Of a DNA stretch of 64,000 nt, positions 1 to 8,241 are shown one piece after another. Both the position numbers and the translations under genes were made by a program. Positions within the stretch are counted from its first letter, which is position 1. Each line of letters begins with the position of its first letter. Origin of the DNA: Thalassobius sp. I31.1 (lineage in GTDB: Bacteria > Pseudomonadota > Alphaproteobacteria > Rhodobacterales > Rhodobacteraceae); the NCBI RefSeq assembly GCF_003031585.1, contig NZ_PWAA01000001.1, positions 1-64,000 of the forward strand, read 5' to 3'. The notes beneath the pieces are model-generated. The model had not been told where the DNA came from and ran no database searches. It was given only the letters and a program-made list of their open reading frames with translations.

Positions 1-19
1 GCCTGCTGGCTTTGCCTCA

Positions 20-76
20 TAAAGGGTGGGTCACTTTTAAATGCACATACCGGGTCAGTTTTGAACGATCATTGAC
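20..76 (-). mobile_element. possible terminus of an IS21-family element
   Basis: Two similar blocks, GGGTCACTTTTAAA at 28-41 and GGGTCAGTTTTGAA at 52-65, repeat with a 24-bp period. Read on the minus strand, the outer edge begins TGTCAATGATC near 76. IS21-type elements characteristically start with TG and carry several subterminal repeats of this kind. The body of the element, with any istA/istB genes, would lie left of the window, so this is an inference from the end alone. Confidence 0.35.
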
Positions 77-277
77 ATAATTCATCAATATTTGAAAATT
101 CACGCCATTTTGCATGTAGCTTATTGCGCTGCACATTTTCATTTTTCAAATTAAAAATCCCTTATTTTGTTGAAAAATCATGTAGCACCAGAAGCTACAC
201 TTAGCAAATCCGGCAGGATAAGCCAAACTGCAAAACATCTCGGACTGGTGGGAAACCTGGCGCATGTTGCCCAAAAG

Positions 278-376
278 TGGGAAAGTTCCGACACGCCACT
301 CACTCAAGCAGATGAGAGATGTGCCTTATTTTACAGCCTCAATCAAAACTTTCCCACCAAACATTGAACTTTCCCA
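278..376. repeat. three copies of the 10-mer AACTTTCCCA
   Basis: Direct copies lie at 347-356 and 367-376, exactly 20 bp start to start (about two helical turns). An inverted copy, TGGGAAAGTT, lies at 278-287. The phasing suggests protein-binding sites, but no regulated gene is obvious. Confidence 0.4.
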
Positions 377-443
377 TGTTTGGGAATGTTCTGAAAATGA
401 CCTGTTGCTTTGAAGTCGGTTTAATTGCGCCTTAAAGCTCTAT

Positions 444-464
444 TAAAAAAGCCTACACAGGCTC
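444..464 (-). terminator. probable Rho-independent terminator
   Basis: On the minus strand AGCCT-GTGT-AGGCT forms a 5-bp hairpin followed by a run of six T. It lies about 165 bp downstream of the gfa stop codon. The stem is short, so the call is moderate. Confidence 0.4.
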
Positions 465-629
465 CTTACTTAACGCCGCCGATTTCCACTGGATCCAGCA
501 CTACCGCCCAATACAGCCATTTTCCGGCCTTATTGCATGACGCAGGCCATCAGCCAATTTTTCTGCTGTACCTTGCTGCAAAGCCAATTTTTTAGGACTT
601 TATCCGGGTTCTTCCAGCTTCATCCGGGG

Positions 630-947
630 TTATCCGGATACTGCAAGTATCTGTGTCACCTTACACCCATCAAGGGTACCGGCAAAAACTGAAATATTTG
701 CACCAGCCCCATCCCAGAACAGATTGCTGCCACAGGTCGCACAAAATCCGCGCCGGGCCGTGTCTGAGGATTGGTACCAGGTAACCGCCCCCTGCACTGC
801 AATCTGATCACGTCGCACAGAGGTCGCCGCAACATGATGGCCCGATGTTTTCCGGCATTGCACACAGTGACAAGCTATCACAGGGCGCAATTCACCCTTC
901 AGTTCAAAACGCACATCGCCACAAAGGCAGGACCCGGTTTTCATCAT
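630..947 (-). CDS. GFA/CENP-V family protein, C-terminus apparently truncated
   Basis: Small zinc-binding protein of the glutathione-dependent formaldehyde-activating enzyme (GFA) fold. The zinc cysteines are visible: CLCGDVRF near residues 7-10, CHCVQCRKTSG at about 26-36, and CATCGSNLF at about 69-77. Family members usually run to about 120-135 residues and continue past GTLDG with a stretch ending in a GDYY-like tail. This one diverges right after GTLDG and stops at 105 residues, so the last 20-30 residues have probably been lost. AGGAGG lies four bases before the tandem ATG ATG start. A function in formaldehyde metabolism is not implied; many GFA proteins have unknown substrates. It may be a decaying gene. 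Confidence 0.7.
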   Translation of the reverse strand: MMKTGSCLCGDVRFELKGELRPVIACHCVQCRKTSGHHVAATSVRRDQIAVQGAVTWYQSSDTARRGFCATCGSNLFWDGAGANISVFAGTLDGCKVTQILAVSG

Positions 948-1009
948 TTTTCCTCCTGATCACAGGATCAGGATCAAAGGAAACATCCCGCTGATGCCCT
1001 CTGAAAACG

Positions 1010-1047
1010 ACACACCCGGGACATTTTCAGTCCCGGGCGTGTAAAAA
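1010..1047 (-). terminator. aroA terminator
   Basis: A 13-bp stem with one mismatch (arms 1010-1022 and 1030-1042, core CCCGGGAC/GTCCCGGG) is followed on the minus strand by CGTTTTC. It sits 25 bp past the aroA stop, where a terminator is expected. Confidence 0.65.
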
Positions 1048-1071
1048 CTCCTGCGAACTTCCGCGCCTGCG

Positions 1072-2421
1072 TCAGGCGTTATCGCGTGCGATCTGTGCGC
1101 CCAGGGTCTTCATCAGATCCTCAAACACCGGGAAAGATGTGGCAATTGGCGTGCCGTCATCGACAGACACAGGGTTCTGCGTCGCCATACCAAGCACCAT
1201 GAAAGACATCGCAATACGGTGATCCAGGAAGCTTTCGCAAGTTGCACCACCCGGCACACCGCCCGGCCCCATGCCATGCACGATCATCGTGTCTTCATCT
1301 TCCTCAACCGTCACACCACAGGCGCGCAGACCACGGGCCATGGCGTCAATACGGTCACATTCCTTCACGCGCAGTTCTTTTACGCCGCGCATCACGGTTT
1401 TGCCGGTGGACAGGGCCGCAACAACGGACAGAACCGGGTATTCGTCAATCATCGAAGCCGCACGTGCAGGCGGCACTTCAATGCCATGGGTTTCAGCGTA
1501 ACGCACGCGCAGGTCGGCGACCGGTTCACCACCCTCAAGGCGTTCATTTTCAAACGTAATATCCGCGCCCATTTCCACAAGCGTCGTGTAGATCCCGTTG
1601 CGCGTCAGGTTCTGAGACACGCCCGGTACAAAGACCTCAGACCCAGGCACAATCGTCGCCGCACAAGTCGGGAAAGCAGCAGAGCTTGGGTCACGTGGCA
1701 CAGAAATTACCTGCGGTTTCAGTTCAGGCTGGCCGGTCAGGGTGATACGGCGGCCGTCCTCTGTTTCTTCAACGGAAATCTCAGCCCCAAAGCCTTCCAG
1801 CATACGTTCTGTATGGTCGCGGGTGGCTTCTTTTTCGATCACCACGGTCTGGCCCGGCGCGTTCAGGCCCGCCAGAAGCACCGCAGATTTCACCTGCGCT
1901 GACGGCATTGGCACGGTGTATTCCACCGGCACGGGTTCGGTGGCGCCCACAATGGTCATGGGCAGACGACCACCGGAACGGCCCACAGATTGCGCGCCAA
2001 ACAGCGCAATCGGATCGGTCACACGGCCCATCGGGCGTTTGTTCAGGCTGGCATCACCCGTGAAAGTCGCATTGATCCCCTGGGTCGCCATCACGCCCAT
2101 AATCAGGCGCACACCAGTGCCGGAATTTCCGCAATCAATCACATTGTCAGGTTCGGAAAAACCACCAACACCCACACCGTTCACCGACCATTCGCCCGGT
2201 CCGTGTTGTGTCACGGTCGCACCAAAGGCACGCATGGCTTTGGCCGTGTCCAGAACATCTTCGCCTTCCAACAGGCCGGTGACTTTGGTTTCACCCACCG
2301 CCAGTGCGCCAAAGATCAGCGCACGATGCGAAATGGATTTATCCCCTGGCACAGCAGCTTCGCCGTTCAGCGGGCCGCATTTACGAGAGGTCATCGGGAT
2401 CGGGGTGCCATGGCCGGACAT
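1072..2421 (-). CDS. aroA: 3-phosphoshikimate 1-carboxyvinyltransferase (EPSP synthase)
   Basis: Sixth step of the shikimate pathway: condenses shikimate-3-phosphate with phosphoenolpyruvate to EPSP in the cytoplasm. The 449-residue protein has the phosphate-binding [11 protein letters not shown] at about 25-35, [48 protein letters not shown] and the C-terminal LDHRIAMSF. The pattern is closest to class II enzymes of the Agrobacterium CP4 type. The position that is Ala100 in CP4 is glycine here (GNSGTG, residues 98-103), the usual residue in this loop. An in-frame ATG lies 15 bases upstream at 2436, but AAGGAAG precedes the ATG at 2421, and related proteins begin [10 protein letters not shown]. 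It lies downstream of prfH, separated by a hairpin. Confidence 0.93.
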   Translation of the reverse strand: MSGHGTPIPMTSRKCGPLNGEAAVPGDKSISHRALIFGALAVGETKVTGLLEGEDVLDTAKAMRAFGATVTQHGPGEWSVNGVGVGGFSEPDNVIDCGNSGTGVRLIMGVMATQGINATFTGDASLNKRPMGRVTDPIALFGAQSVGRSGGRLPMTIVGATEPVPVEYTVPMPSAQVKSAVLLAGLNAPGQTVVIEKEATRDHTERMLEGFGAEISVEETEDGRRITLTGQPELKPQVISVPRDPSSAAFPTCAATIVPGSEVFVPGVSQNLTRNGIYTTLVEMGADITFENERLEGGEPVADLRVRYAETHGIEVPPARAASMIDEYPVLSVVAALSTGKTVMRGVKELRVKECDRIDAMARGLRACGVTVEEDEDTMIVHGMGPGGVPGGATCESFLDHRIAMSFMVLGMATQNPVSVDDGTPIATSFPVFEDLMKTLGAQIARDNA

Positions 2422-2463
2422 TTGCGCTTCCTTCATTCAGTCTTGCCACACTGATAGCGCAAG

Positions 2464-2506
2464 CAAAGGGGGGCGTAAATCATGCAAATGATCCACGCCC
2501 GCCCTT
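2464..2506 (-). terminator. hairpin terminator after prfH
   Basis: GGGCGT (2471-2476) pairs with ACGCCC (2495-2500), and inside it ATCAT (2479-2483) pairs with ATGAT (2488-2492). On the minus strand the stem is followed by CCCTTTGCTT. This probably separates prfH-rtcB2 from aroA. Confidence 0.5.
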
Positions 2507-2522
2507 ATCTTTTATGTTTGCG

Positions 2523-3155
2523 TCAGGTCACCTCGTTAAACCGTGGTCCTTTGAAGGTGCGATGGGCATTCCCGCGTTCCAGAGCATGGTGGCGCAGGTT
2601 CGCATCCCGGGCCTGATCAGCCGTATCAAGTTCCGCCTGCGCAGCCCTCAACGCGGCCAGCCGTTCCACAGCCAGGGCCTTGTTGCGATGCTGCGAACGC
2701 CCGTCCCGCACGACCACCGACAGGCCGCTTTGCAGACAGGTCGCCCGCACAGCGCTGTCGGTGGTGTTCTGATGCTGGCCACCTGGGCCACCGGCACGGA
2801 AGGTATCAAACCGCACATCCCCCGTTGTCGCGATGGCTTTCACGGCCGCCAGACGCGAAACACCCGCAAACCAGTTCTGGCGCTTATAACCGGGGCGCAG
2901 CGCGCTTTTGCTGATCCAGCGGATGGTGCCAACCCAATGCTGTGCAAAGCGATCTGCACAGGGCCCGTGCAATGTCACGACCGCAGATTTCACACCGTGT
3001 TTTGCAGGCACTTCACTGATGTCCAGATCCGCCCCCATGTCTTCCGCTTCTTCCCGCATCCGCGCCAGGATATGTGTTGCCGCAAGACAGCACTCACCCG
3101 GCCCGTTGCCGCTGGTCACAAGCAAAGTCACGTTATCAGTCGTCTTCTCAGTCAT
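2523..3155 (-). CDS. prfH: peptide chain release factor H (PrfH)
   Basis: A 210-residue class I release factor paralogue. The catalytic GGQ motif is present in [11 protein letters not shown] at about residues 121-131, followed by the basic segment [13 protein letters not shown]. It lacks the full-size N-terminal domain of RF1/RF2, which typifies PrfH. Its start overlaps the end of rtcB2 by 8 bases, so translation is probably coupled. PrfH paired with RtcB2 has been shown to free the peptide from ribosomes whose 16S rRNA was cut in the decoding centre by a toxin, after which RtcB2 reseals the RNA. That role is inferred here from the family and gene pairing. Confidence 0.88.
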   Translation of the reverse strand: MTEKTTDNVTLLVTSGNGPGECCLAATHILARMREEAEDMGADLDISEVPAKHGVKSAVVTLHGPCADRFAQHWVGTIRWISKSALRPGYKRQNWFAGVSRLAAVKAIATTGDVRFDTFRAGGPGGQHQNTTDSAVRATCLQSGLSVVVRDGRSQHRNKALAVERLAALRAAQAELDTADQARDANLRHHALERGNAHRTFKGPRFNEVT

Positions 3156-4323
3156 GGCGGCCCCCGGTCTTTGCGTGCTTAAACGTCATCAGTGGTGCAA
3201 GCGTCGCCACCACATGTGCCACATCAAAACGCGCGAGATCATTCGCCACATCCGCGGCGGATTTATAGGCCTGGGGCGCTTCTTCAATCAGCATGGCTTT
3301 ATCTTCGCAAATCACCCGCCCATTGGCCGTTGGCCTGCGCAGGGCCTCAAGCGAAGACTTCGCCTTTGACACGCGCCCATGCATAGAGGCACGATCATAG
3401 CGTCGCCCCGCCCCATGCGCACAGGAGTTCAGCGCTGCGTTGCCACCTGCACCAGGCTTCAGCAGAAAGCTATCCGTCGCACGCGTACCGGCCAGCGGCA
3501 CCAGATCCTGCAATTGCGCCGCCCCTTTCCGATGCAGCCATGCACCCAGTTCCTGTGTCACCAGGTTATGTGGGCAATCGCTGATCAGGGTGAGATTGCA
3601 ACGCAGAGCACTTGCTGCCCGTTGCGCAATAACCATACGATTGAGCCACGCCCAGGTCACAGCCTGATCATGACGTTCAAGCCAGGCCTGTCCTTCGGCG
3701 GACGCCGGATCATAAGCAACCAGCCCGTCTGCCAGAACCTCCTGCAACAGCTGATGCCCCAGACCACGCGACCCTGTATGCACCAGCAGACACAGCTGAT
3801 CTTTAGTCAGCCCGCTTTCCGCATCCGCCTGCACCACCCGCTGCACTTCGCAGAAATGGTTACCGGTGCCGATTGTACCCAGCGCCTCAAGAAAGAGATC
3901 GCCCGTCAGATCATAATGTTCAAGATCTTCTGTCAGATCCCAACCGTGCGGTTCAGCCAGACAACGCAACTTAGCCGCCATCTTATCCGGCTTCCAGCGG
4001 CGCAGCGGCAGATCCAGCGCATACAGCGCCATGCCACAGCCGATGTCCGACCCCACAAGCTGCGGGTGCAGCTTATCTGACAGAACCGCACAACCTACTG
4101 GCCCGTATTTCCCCGGATGAAGGTCTGGAAACGCCGCAACCGCACGCACGCCTTCAAGGCATGCAACCTGTTGCAACTGATCTTCCGCACGCCCTTCGAT
4201 CCAGGCGCCTTCATTGTAATAAAGATGGATCGCAGCCCCGCCCTTTTTGGCAGGCAGCACACGACCCGAGGCAAAATTGCCCATGGTATATTCCAGTATT
4301 TTGATTTTGTCGGGCGCTGTCAC
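3148..4323 (-). CDS. rtcB2: RtcB2-type RNA ligase (release-factor-H-coupled)
   Basis: A 391-residue RtcB-family, GTP- and Mn-dependent 3'-phosphate RNA ligase. Visible active-site features are FPDLHPGK (66-72), GSDIGCGM with Asp93 and Cys96 as metal ligands, and the C-terminal [12 protein letters not shown] holding the His expected to be guanylylated. It is shorter than canonical RtcB, as in the PrfH-coupled RtcB2 branch, and overlaps prfH. The start is GTG at 4323 with CAGG seven bases upstream; no better-placed ATG exists. A short reading frame with a strong ribosome-binding site lies immediately upstream. Probable role: religating 16S rRNA after toxin cleavage. Confidence 0.85.
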   Translation of the reverse strand: MTAPDKIKILEYTMGNFASGRVLPAKKGGAAIHLYYNEGAWIEGRAEDQLQQVACLEGVRAVAAFPDLHPGKYGPVGCAVLSDKLHPQLVGSDIGCGMALYALDLPLRRWKPDKMAAKLRCLAEPHGWDLTEDLEHYDLTGDLFLEALGTIGTGNHFCEVQRVVQADAESGLTKDQLCLLVHTGSRGLGHQLLQEVLADGLVAYDPASAEGQAWLERHDQAVTWAWLNRMVIAQRAASALRCNLTLISDCPHNLVTQELGAWLHRKGAAQLQDLVPLAGTRATDSFLLKPGAGGNAALNSCAHGAGRRYDRASMHGRVSKAKSSLEALRRPTANGRVICEDKAMLIEEAPQAYKSAADVANDLARFDVAHVVATLAPLMTFKHAKTGGRHD

Positions 4324-4359
4324 CAGCGCACCTGTACAAAGTCAGGGGCTGATGTGGCC

Positions 4360-4404
4360 TTAAACTTTGCGAACCCCGGCAGGGATGAATGTGAATGTCG
4401 TCAT
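4360..4404 (-). CDS. 14-codon leader ORF upstream of rtcB2, possibly frameshifted
   Basis: ATG at 4404 is preceded by AGGGAG at ideal spacing, the best ribosome-binding site in this locus, and encodes MTTFTFIPAGVRKV before TAA. In the +1 frame the reading continues as [15 protein letters not shown] and stops at a TGA that overlaps the rtcB2 GTG start (GTGA). One extra A in the AAA run at about 4366-4368 would account for the break. It could be a leader peptide, a frameshifted 27-residue ORF, or a programmed-frameshift site. The function is unknown. Confidence 0.4.
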   Translation of the reverse strand: MTTFTFIPAGVRKV

Positions 4405-4538
4405 GTTATTCTCCCTTTCTGGCTGAGGATACGGAATGCCCGATGGGCGGTGTGCCTGCCTTTTAGCGGCAGATATGAAAACAGCAAAGCCCCGCTCGAG
4501 CGACAGGGCCTGCATGTGGTTTAGCGGCAACAGTGGTA

Positions 4539-5270
4539 TCAGCCCTTCCGGCGGAACGTCATGTAATGTGGCGTCCGGCCTTCGCGCAAAGCCTTTTGTT
4601 CATAGCGCGTGGAAATCCAGTCATCCCAGGAATTGCGCCAGTCATCCGCACTTTCGGCCAACCATTCAAATCCGGCCTTTGGCACTTCTTCCATGGTCTG
4701 GCGCACGTAATCTTCAATATCCGTCGCAACCCGGAAAATCGCACCCGGTTTCAGAACTTTCGCCAGTGGCTCCAGGTGTTCCTGGGTCACAAAGCGGCGG
4801 CGGTGGTGACGTTTCTTGGGCCAGGGGTCCGGGTAAAGCAGGAAGGCTTTGTCAATGGATTGTTCCGGCAGCACGTCAAACATGTCACGCGCATCACCGG
4901 GGTGGATCGCAACATTGCGGGCGCCAGCCTCACGGATTTTACCAAGCAGCATGGCAACGCCGTTGATATAGGGTTCACAGCCGATGATACCCACATCCGG
5001 GTAGGTCTTTGCCTGATGCACCATATGTTCGCCACCGCCAAAGCCAACTTCCAGCCAGACAGGTTTATCGCCAAACAGCGCCTTCAGGTCGATATTCTCA
5101 CGGGTCGGATTGTCTTCCCAGGTCACTTTACCCGGCGACAATTTCGCGAGATCTTCATCCAGATAAGTTTGCTGAGAGTCCCGCAGGCCTTTGCCCTTGA
5201 AACGGCCATAGAAGTTACGCCAGGGCGCGCCGGAGGGGTGATTACCTTCAGGTTTTTTATCATCAGACAT
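4539..5270 (-). CDS. trmB: tRNA (guanine-N7-)-methyltransferase TrmB
   Basis: SAM-dependent methyltransferase that makes m7G at position 46 of the tRNA variable loop. The 243-residue protein shows WLEVGFGGGEH (SAM-binding motif I), GCEPYINGV, GDARDM and the signature LLYPDPWPKKRHHRRR at about 141-156, then a C-terminal RYEQKALREGRTPHYMTF. The frame is open 26 codons further upstream, but the ATG at 5270 has CAGGA eight bases before it and gives the usual family N-terminus. It follows metK on the same strand, with a triple-hairpin element between them. Confidence 0.93.
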   Translation of the reverse strand: MSDDKKPEGNHPSGAPWRNFYGRFKGKGLRDSQQTYLDEDLAKLSPGKVTWEDNPTRENIDLKALFGDKPVWLEVGFGGGEHMVHQAKTYPDVGIIGCEPYINGVAMLLGKIREAGARNVAIHPGDARDMFDVLPEQSIDKAFLLYPDPWPKKRHHRRRFVTQEHLEPLAKVLKPGAIFRVATDIEDYVRQTMEEVPKAGFEWLAESADDWRNSWDDWISTRYEQKALREGRTPHYMTFRRKG

Positions 5271-5335
5271 GGTCAATTCCTGTGTTTCGGGCTGACCTCT
5301 GCCGCAACAGCGCCTGCGGGTCAACCACAGGCCCG

Positions 5336-5399
5336 CGTTTTCTTCCAAAGAAAACGCCCCGGAAAATGATTTTCCGGGGCGGAATTTTTCAAAAATTCC
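5336..5399. repeat. triple-hairpin intergenic element, probable metK terminator (copy 1)
   Basis: Three adjacent perfect stems: CGTTTTCTT/AAGAAAACG-like arms at 5336-5344 and 5348-5356; GCCCCGGAAAA (5356-5366) with TTTTCCGGGGC (5370-5380); and GGAATTTTT (5381-5389) with AAAAATTCC (5391-5399). Read on the minus strand, the order is GC hairpin then GTTTTCTTTG, as in the copies at 17326 and 43287. It lies between metK and trmB. Confidence 0.65.
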
Positions 5400-5420
5400 G
5401 GTTGAGACCGGAGTAAACGC

Positions 5421-6602
5421 TTAAACCGCTTTCTTAAGCGCTTCAGCCAGATCGGTGCGTTCCCAGGAGAAACCACCATCATCTGTCGGCGTCCGGCCAA
5501 AGTGACCATAAGCAGCAGTGCGCTGATAAACCGGCTTGTTCAGGCCCAGGTGGGTCCGGATGCCCTGCGGGGTCAGATCCATACAGGCAGCAACCGCTTT
5601 TTCGATCTCGCTCTCATGTACTTTGCCAGTCCCATGCGTGTCGGCGTAGATCGACAGAGGTTTCGCAACACCGATTGCATAGGACAGCTGCAGCGTACAG
5701 CGATCCGCCATGCCAGCGGCAACAATGTTTTTCGCCAGGTAACGCGCAGCATAGGCTGCGGAACGGTCGACTTTTGTCGGATCTTTACCGGAAAATGCAC
5801 CGCCGCCATGTGGGGCTGCACCGCCGTAAGTATCCACGATGATCTTACGACCCGTCAGGCCAGCATCCCCATCCGGGCCGCCGATGACAAACTTACCGGT
5901 TGGATTCACATGCCATTCCGTCGCCGCAGAGACCCAGCCTTCCGGCAGCGTTTCGCGGATGTAAGGTTCTACAATCGCACGCACATCAGCAGATGACAGT
6001 GCTTCGTCCAGGTGCTGTGTGGACAGAACGATGGAAGACACGCCAACCGGCTTGCCGCCTTCATAAACCACAGACAGCTGGCTTTTCGCATCCGGGCCCA
6101 GCGCAGGTTCCGTGCCGTTTTTGCGCACTTCCGCAAGACGACGCAGGATCGCATGGGAATACTGGATCGGGGCTGGCATCAGGGCTTCGGTTTCATTTAC
6201 CGCATAGCCAAACATGATACCCTGATCACCCGCGCCTTCGTCTTTGTCAGCGCTTGCGTCCACACCCTGGGCGATATGGGCGGATTGTTCATGCAGCAGG
6301 TTGGTGATTTCCACAGTTTCGTGGTGGAATTTATCCTGCTCATAGCCGATGCCTTTGATGCAATCGCGCACGATGGCATCGGTCTTTTCAAGATATTCTT
6401 TAAGTTTCGCCTGATCAGACAGGCCAACTTCACCACCAATCACAACACGGTTTGTTGTGGCGAAGGTTTCACAGGCAACCCGTGCTTCGGGCTCTTCAGA
6501 AAGAAATGCGTCAAGGATGGCATCAGAAATCTGGTCACAGACTTTATCAGGATGCCCTTCGGAAACAGATTCCGAAGTGAACGTATAGTTTTCACGAGTC
6601 AT
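5421..6602 (-). CDS. metK: S-adenosylmethionine synthetase
   Basis: Makes S-adenosylmethionine from methionine and ATP. The 393-residue protein contains [17 protein letters not shown] at about 11-27, GEVGLS, the [12 protein letters not shown] loop at about 121-132, [14 protein letters not shown], and [19 protein letters not shown] at about 264-282 with the P-loop-like lysines. It ends in [12 protein letters not shown]. Its mRNA leader carries a SAM/SAH-type riboswitch whose 3' strand includes the Shine-Dalgarno sequence, so synthesis is probably shut down when the product accumulates. Confidence 0.97.
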   Translation of the reverse strand: MTRENYTFTSESVSEGHPDKVCDQISDAILDAFLSEEPEARVACETFATTNRVVIGGEVGLSDQAKLKEYLEKTDAIVRDCIKGIGYEQDKFHHETVEITNLLHEQSAHIAQGVDASADKDEGAGDQGIMFGYAVNETEALMPAPIQYSHAILRRLAEVRKNGTEPALGPDAKSQLSVVYEGGKPVGVSSIVLSTQHLDEALSSADVRAIVEPYIRETLPEGWVSAATEWHVNPTGKFVIGGPDGDAGLTGRKIIVDTYGGAAPHGGGAFSGKDPTKVDRSAAYAARYLAKNIVAAGMADRCTLQLSYAIGVAKPLSIYADTHGTGKVHESEIEKAVAACMDLTPQGIRTHLGLNKPVYQRTAAYGHFGRTPTDDGGFSWERTDLAEALKKAV

Positions 6603-6609
6603 TTGAGAG

Positions 6610-6657
6610 TGCTCCGGTACAAAATGAAACCGCCACGCCAGGAAGCCGTTGTGATGG
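6610..6657 (-). promoter_or_regulatory. SAM/SAH riboswitch upstream of metK
   Basis: On the minus strand the leader reads CACAACGGCTTCCTGGCGTG, an A/T-rich linker, then CCGGAGCA, seven bases before the metK ATG. CAC/GTG plus outer pairs form the stem. The conserved loop ACGGCTTCCTG can pair with the GGAGCA strand to form a pseudoknot over the ribosome-binding site. This matches the small SAM/SAH riboswitch class known before metK in Rhodobacterales. The outer part of the stem has one A-C mismatch. Expected action: ligand binding hides GGAG and represses translation. Confidence 0.85.
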
Positions 6658-6693
6658 TCGATAAAAAGCCCCTACCTGCGCTGGAGGAGCACG

Positions 6694-8220
6694 TCAACTG
6701 CCAATACCAGATCCGGATCTATAGAAGATTAACACAAGGCCTGAAAGCAACAGTAAAAACAAGACAGGCCAGTCGCCGGTTGAACGGTATAAGGTTTCGC
6801 TGCGGGCCTCTGGCAGATACGCATCCAGAAAACCCTCGGTCGCAAAAGGCAGCTGCGCAGTGATCGTTCCATAAGGATCAATCATCGCAGTCACGCCTGT
6901 ATTGGCCACCCGCACCAGCGGTTTCCCCTGCTCGACCGCCCGGAACTGCGCCTGAACCAGATGTTGCCAAGGGCCGGAAATCTGGCCGAACCAGGCATCA
7001 TTGGTGATCTGCAAAATCCAGTCTGCACCATCAGGGGCGGCATTCACATCCTGGGGAAACACGGCCTCATAACAGATCAGAGGCAGCGCCTGCCCAAGCG
7101 GGCCCAGATCAAACAGTTTTGCCTCAGCACCAGCGGTGAAGCCATATCCCTGATTGGCCGCAAGGCCGTAAATCCCGAACTGCGCCATAACATCGCCAAA
7201 GGGCACATATTCCCCGAAAGGCACCAGATGACGCTTGTCATAGCTTTGATCCAGGCCGCCTTCCGCATTCATGTGAACGATGGAATTATAAAAACCTTCG
7301 TCGCGCGCATGTCCGATCCCAAAGAGCACCGGCACACCATTCGCCGCATCCCGCAACAGCTGCATGCCATATTCTTCCTCAGAAAGGCGCACAGGTACAG
7401 ATGTTTCCGGCCAGATGATCAGATCCGGGCGGCCCAGTTCACCGGGTTCCGCGGTGAAAGCGAGGTTGCGGTCATAGAATACAGAAACCCATTCCGGATC
7501 CCACTTCAGGTGCTGTGGCGCATTGGGTTGCAGCAGACGGATCAGAGGGCGTTCATCCGACACAGGAACAGCATCCCAGGTGAGATAGCCAGAAACAACG
7601 GGCGCCACGCCCCAGACTGCAATCCCCAGGACAAACGCGGCATTCCGGCTGATCCCGCTAGCGCCCCAGACACCCGCTGTCATCAGCAACGTCAGCACAT
7701 TCAAGCCATGCGGCCCGATCAGGGACACCAGCTGCATCGGGGCCAGATCAACCCAGATATAGGCGGGCATGGCCCAGGGGAAACCCGTGAAAACATAAGC
7801 GCGTAACAGTTCGGCCAGCGGCAGCGTCACACAAAGTGCCAGTGCAGCCCGTTTCTGACCTGCCAGTTTGCGCGCGCCCCAGAAAGAGACAGCCCAGAAT
7901 ATCGCCAGGCCACCAGCCATCAGGAAGATCGCAAAAGGGGCCATCCAGCCATGGCGGGCGACATCAACAAAGAAAGGCTCAACAATCCAACTAAGGGAAA
8001 CAGCAAAATAGCCACCACCAGCCCCCCAGCCATGCCAAAGCGCCGCCCGTGGGGTGTCCGCCGCTTCCAGCAGGATCGCAAGCACAACAAATCCAACCAG
8101 CGTCAGCGGCCAGAGCCCCCAGGGCGCATGGCCCAGCGCCATAAGCGCACCGGTCAGGAAGGCGGCGAAGATTGCCCGGCGACCGGTCAATCCGCCAAAC
8201 AGCGCCATCAGCTTCTGCAT
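6694..8220 (-). CDS. lnt: apolipoprotein N-acyltransferase
   Basis: Inner-membrane enzyme adding the third acyl chain to lipoproteins. The 508-residue protein has several N-terminal membrane segments (about residues 1-200) followed by a periplasmic nitrilase-like domain. Catalytic Glu, Lys and Cys are visible in IIWPETSVPV, YDKRHLVPFGEYVPFG and LPLICYEAVFP, and a C-terminal membrane helix (LFLLLLSGLVLIFY) closes the protein. It lies immediately downstream of corC, as in many proteobacteria, and upstream of the metK riboswitch leader. Confidence 0.93.
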   Translation of the reverse strand: MQKLMALFGGLTGRRAIFAAFLTGALMALGHAPWGLWPLTLVGFVVLAILLEAADTPRAALWHGWGAGGGYFAVSLSWIVEPFFVDVARHGWMAPFAIFLMAGGLAIFWAVSFWGARKLAGQKRAALALCVTLPLAELLRAYVFTGFPWAMPAYIWVDLAPMQLVSLIGPHGLNVLTLLMTAGVWGASGISRNAAFVLGIAVWGVAPVVSGYLTWDAVPVSDERPLIRLLQPNAPQHLKWDPEWVSVFYDRNLAFTAEPGELGRPDLIIWPETSVPVRLSEEEYGMQLLRDAANGVPVLFGIGHARDEGFYNSIVHMNAEGGLDQSYDKRHLVPFGEYVPFGDVMAQFGIYGLAANQGYGFTAGAEAKLFDLGPLGQALPLICYEAVFPQDVNAAPDGADWILQITNDAWFGQISGPWQHLVQAQFRAVEQGKPLVRVANTGVTAMIDPYGTITAQLPFATEGFLDAYLPEARSETLYRSTGDWPVLFLLLLSGLVLIFYRSGSGIGS

Positions 8221-8241
8221 TATGCCCCCGCCATCCCCAGG

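Larger units (their letters stand above)
77..629. other. gene-poor AT-rich stretch
   Basis: No convincing gene is visible. The only open frame, 66 codons at 167-367, has no recognisable domain and no ribosome-binding site. The stretch holds a small inverted repeat (TGTAGC/GCTACA, about 180-200), three copies of AACTTTCCCA, a probable minus-strand terminator at 444-464, and two AGCCAATTTTT direct repeats (about 552 and 581). It looks like eroded accessory DNA beside a mobile element. Confidence 0.5.

Noticed and set aside
167-367. 66-codon frame in the left-edge region
   Set aside because: No ribosome-binding site and no family resemblance, and it overlaps repeat sequence. Treated as non-coding.
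4481-4530. Possible terminator downstream of rtcB2/trmB around GCTCGAGC
   Set aside because: The stem has several mismatches and the T tract is interrupted, so it is not listed as a feature.
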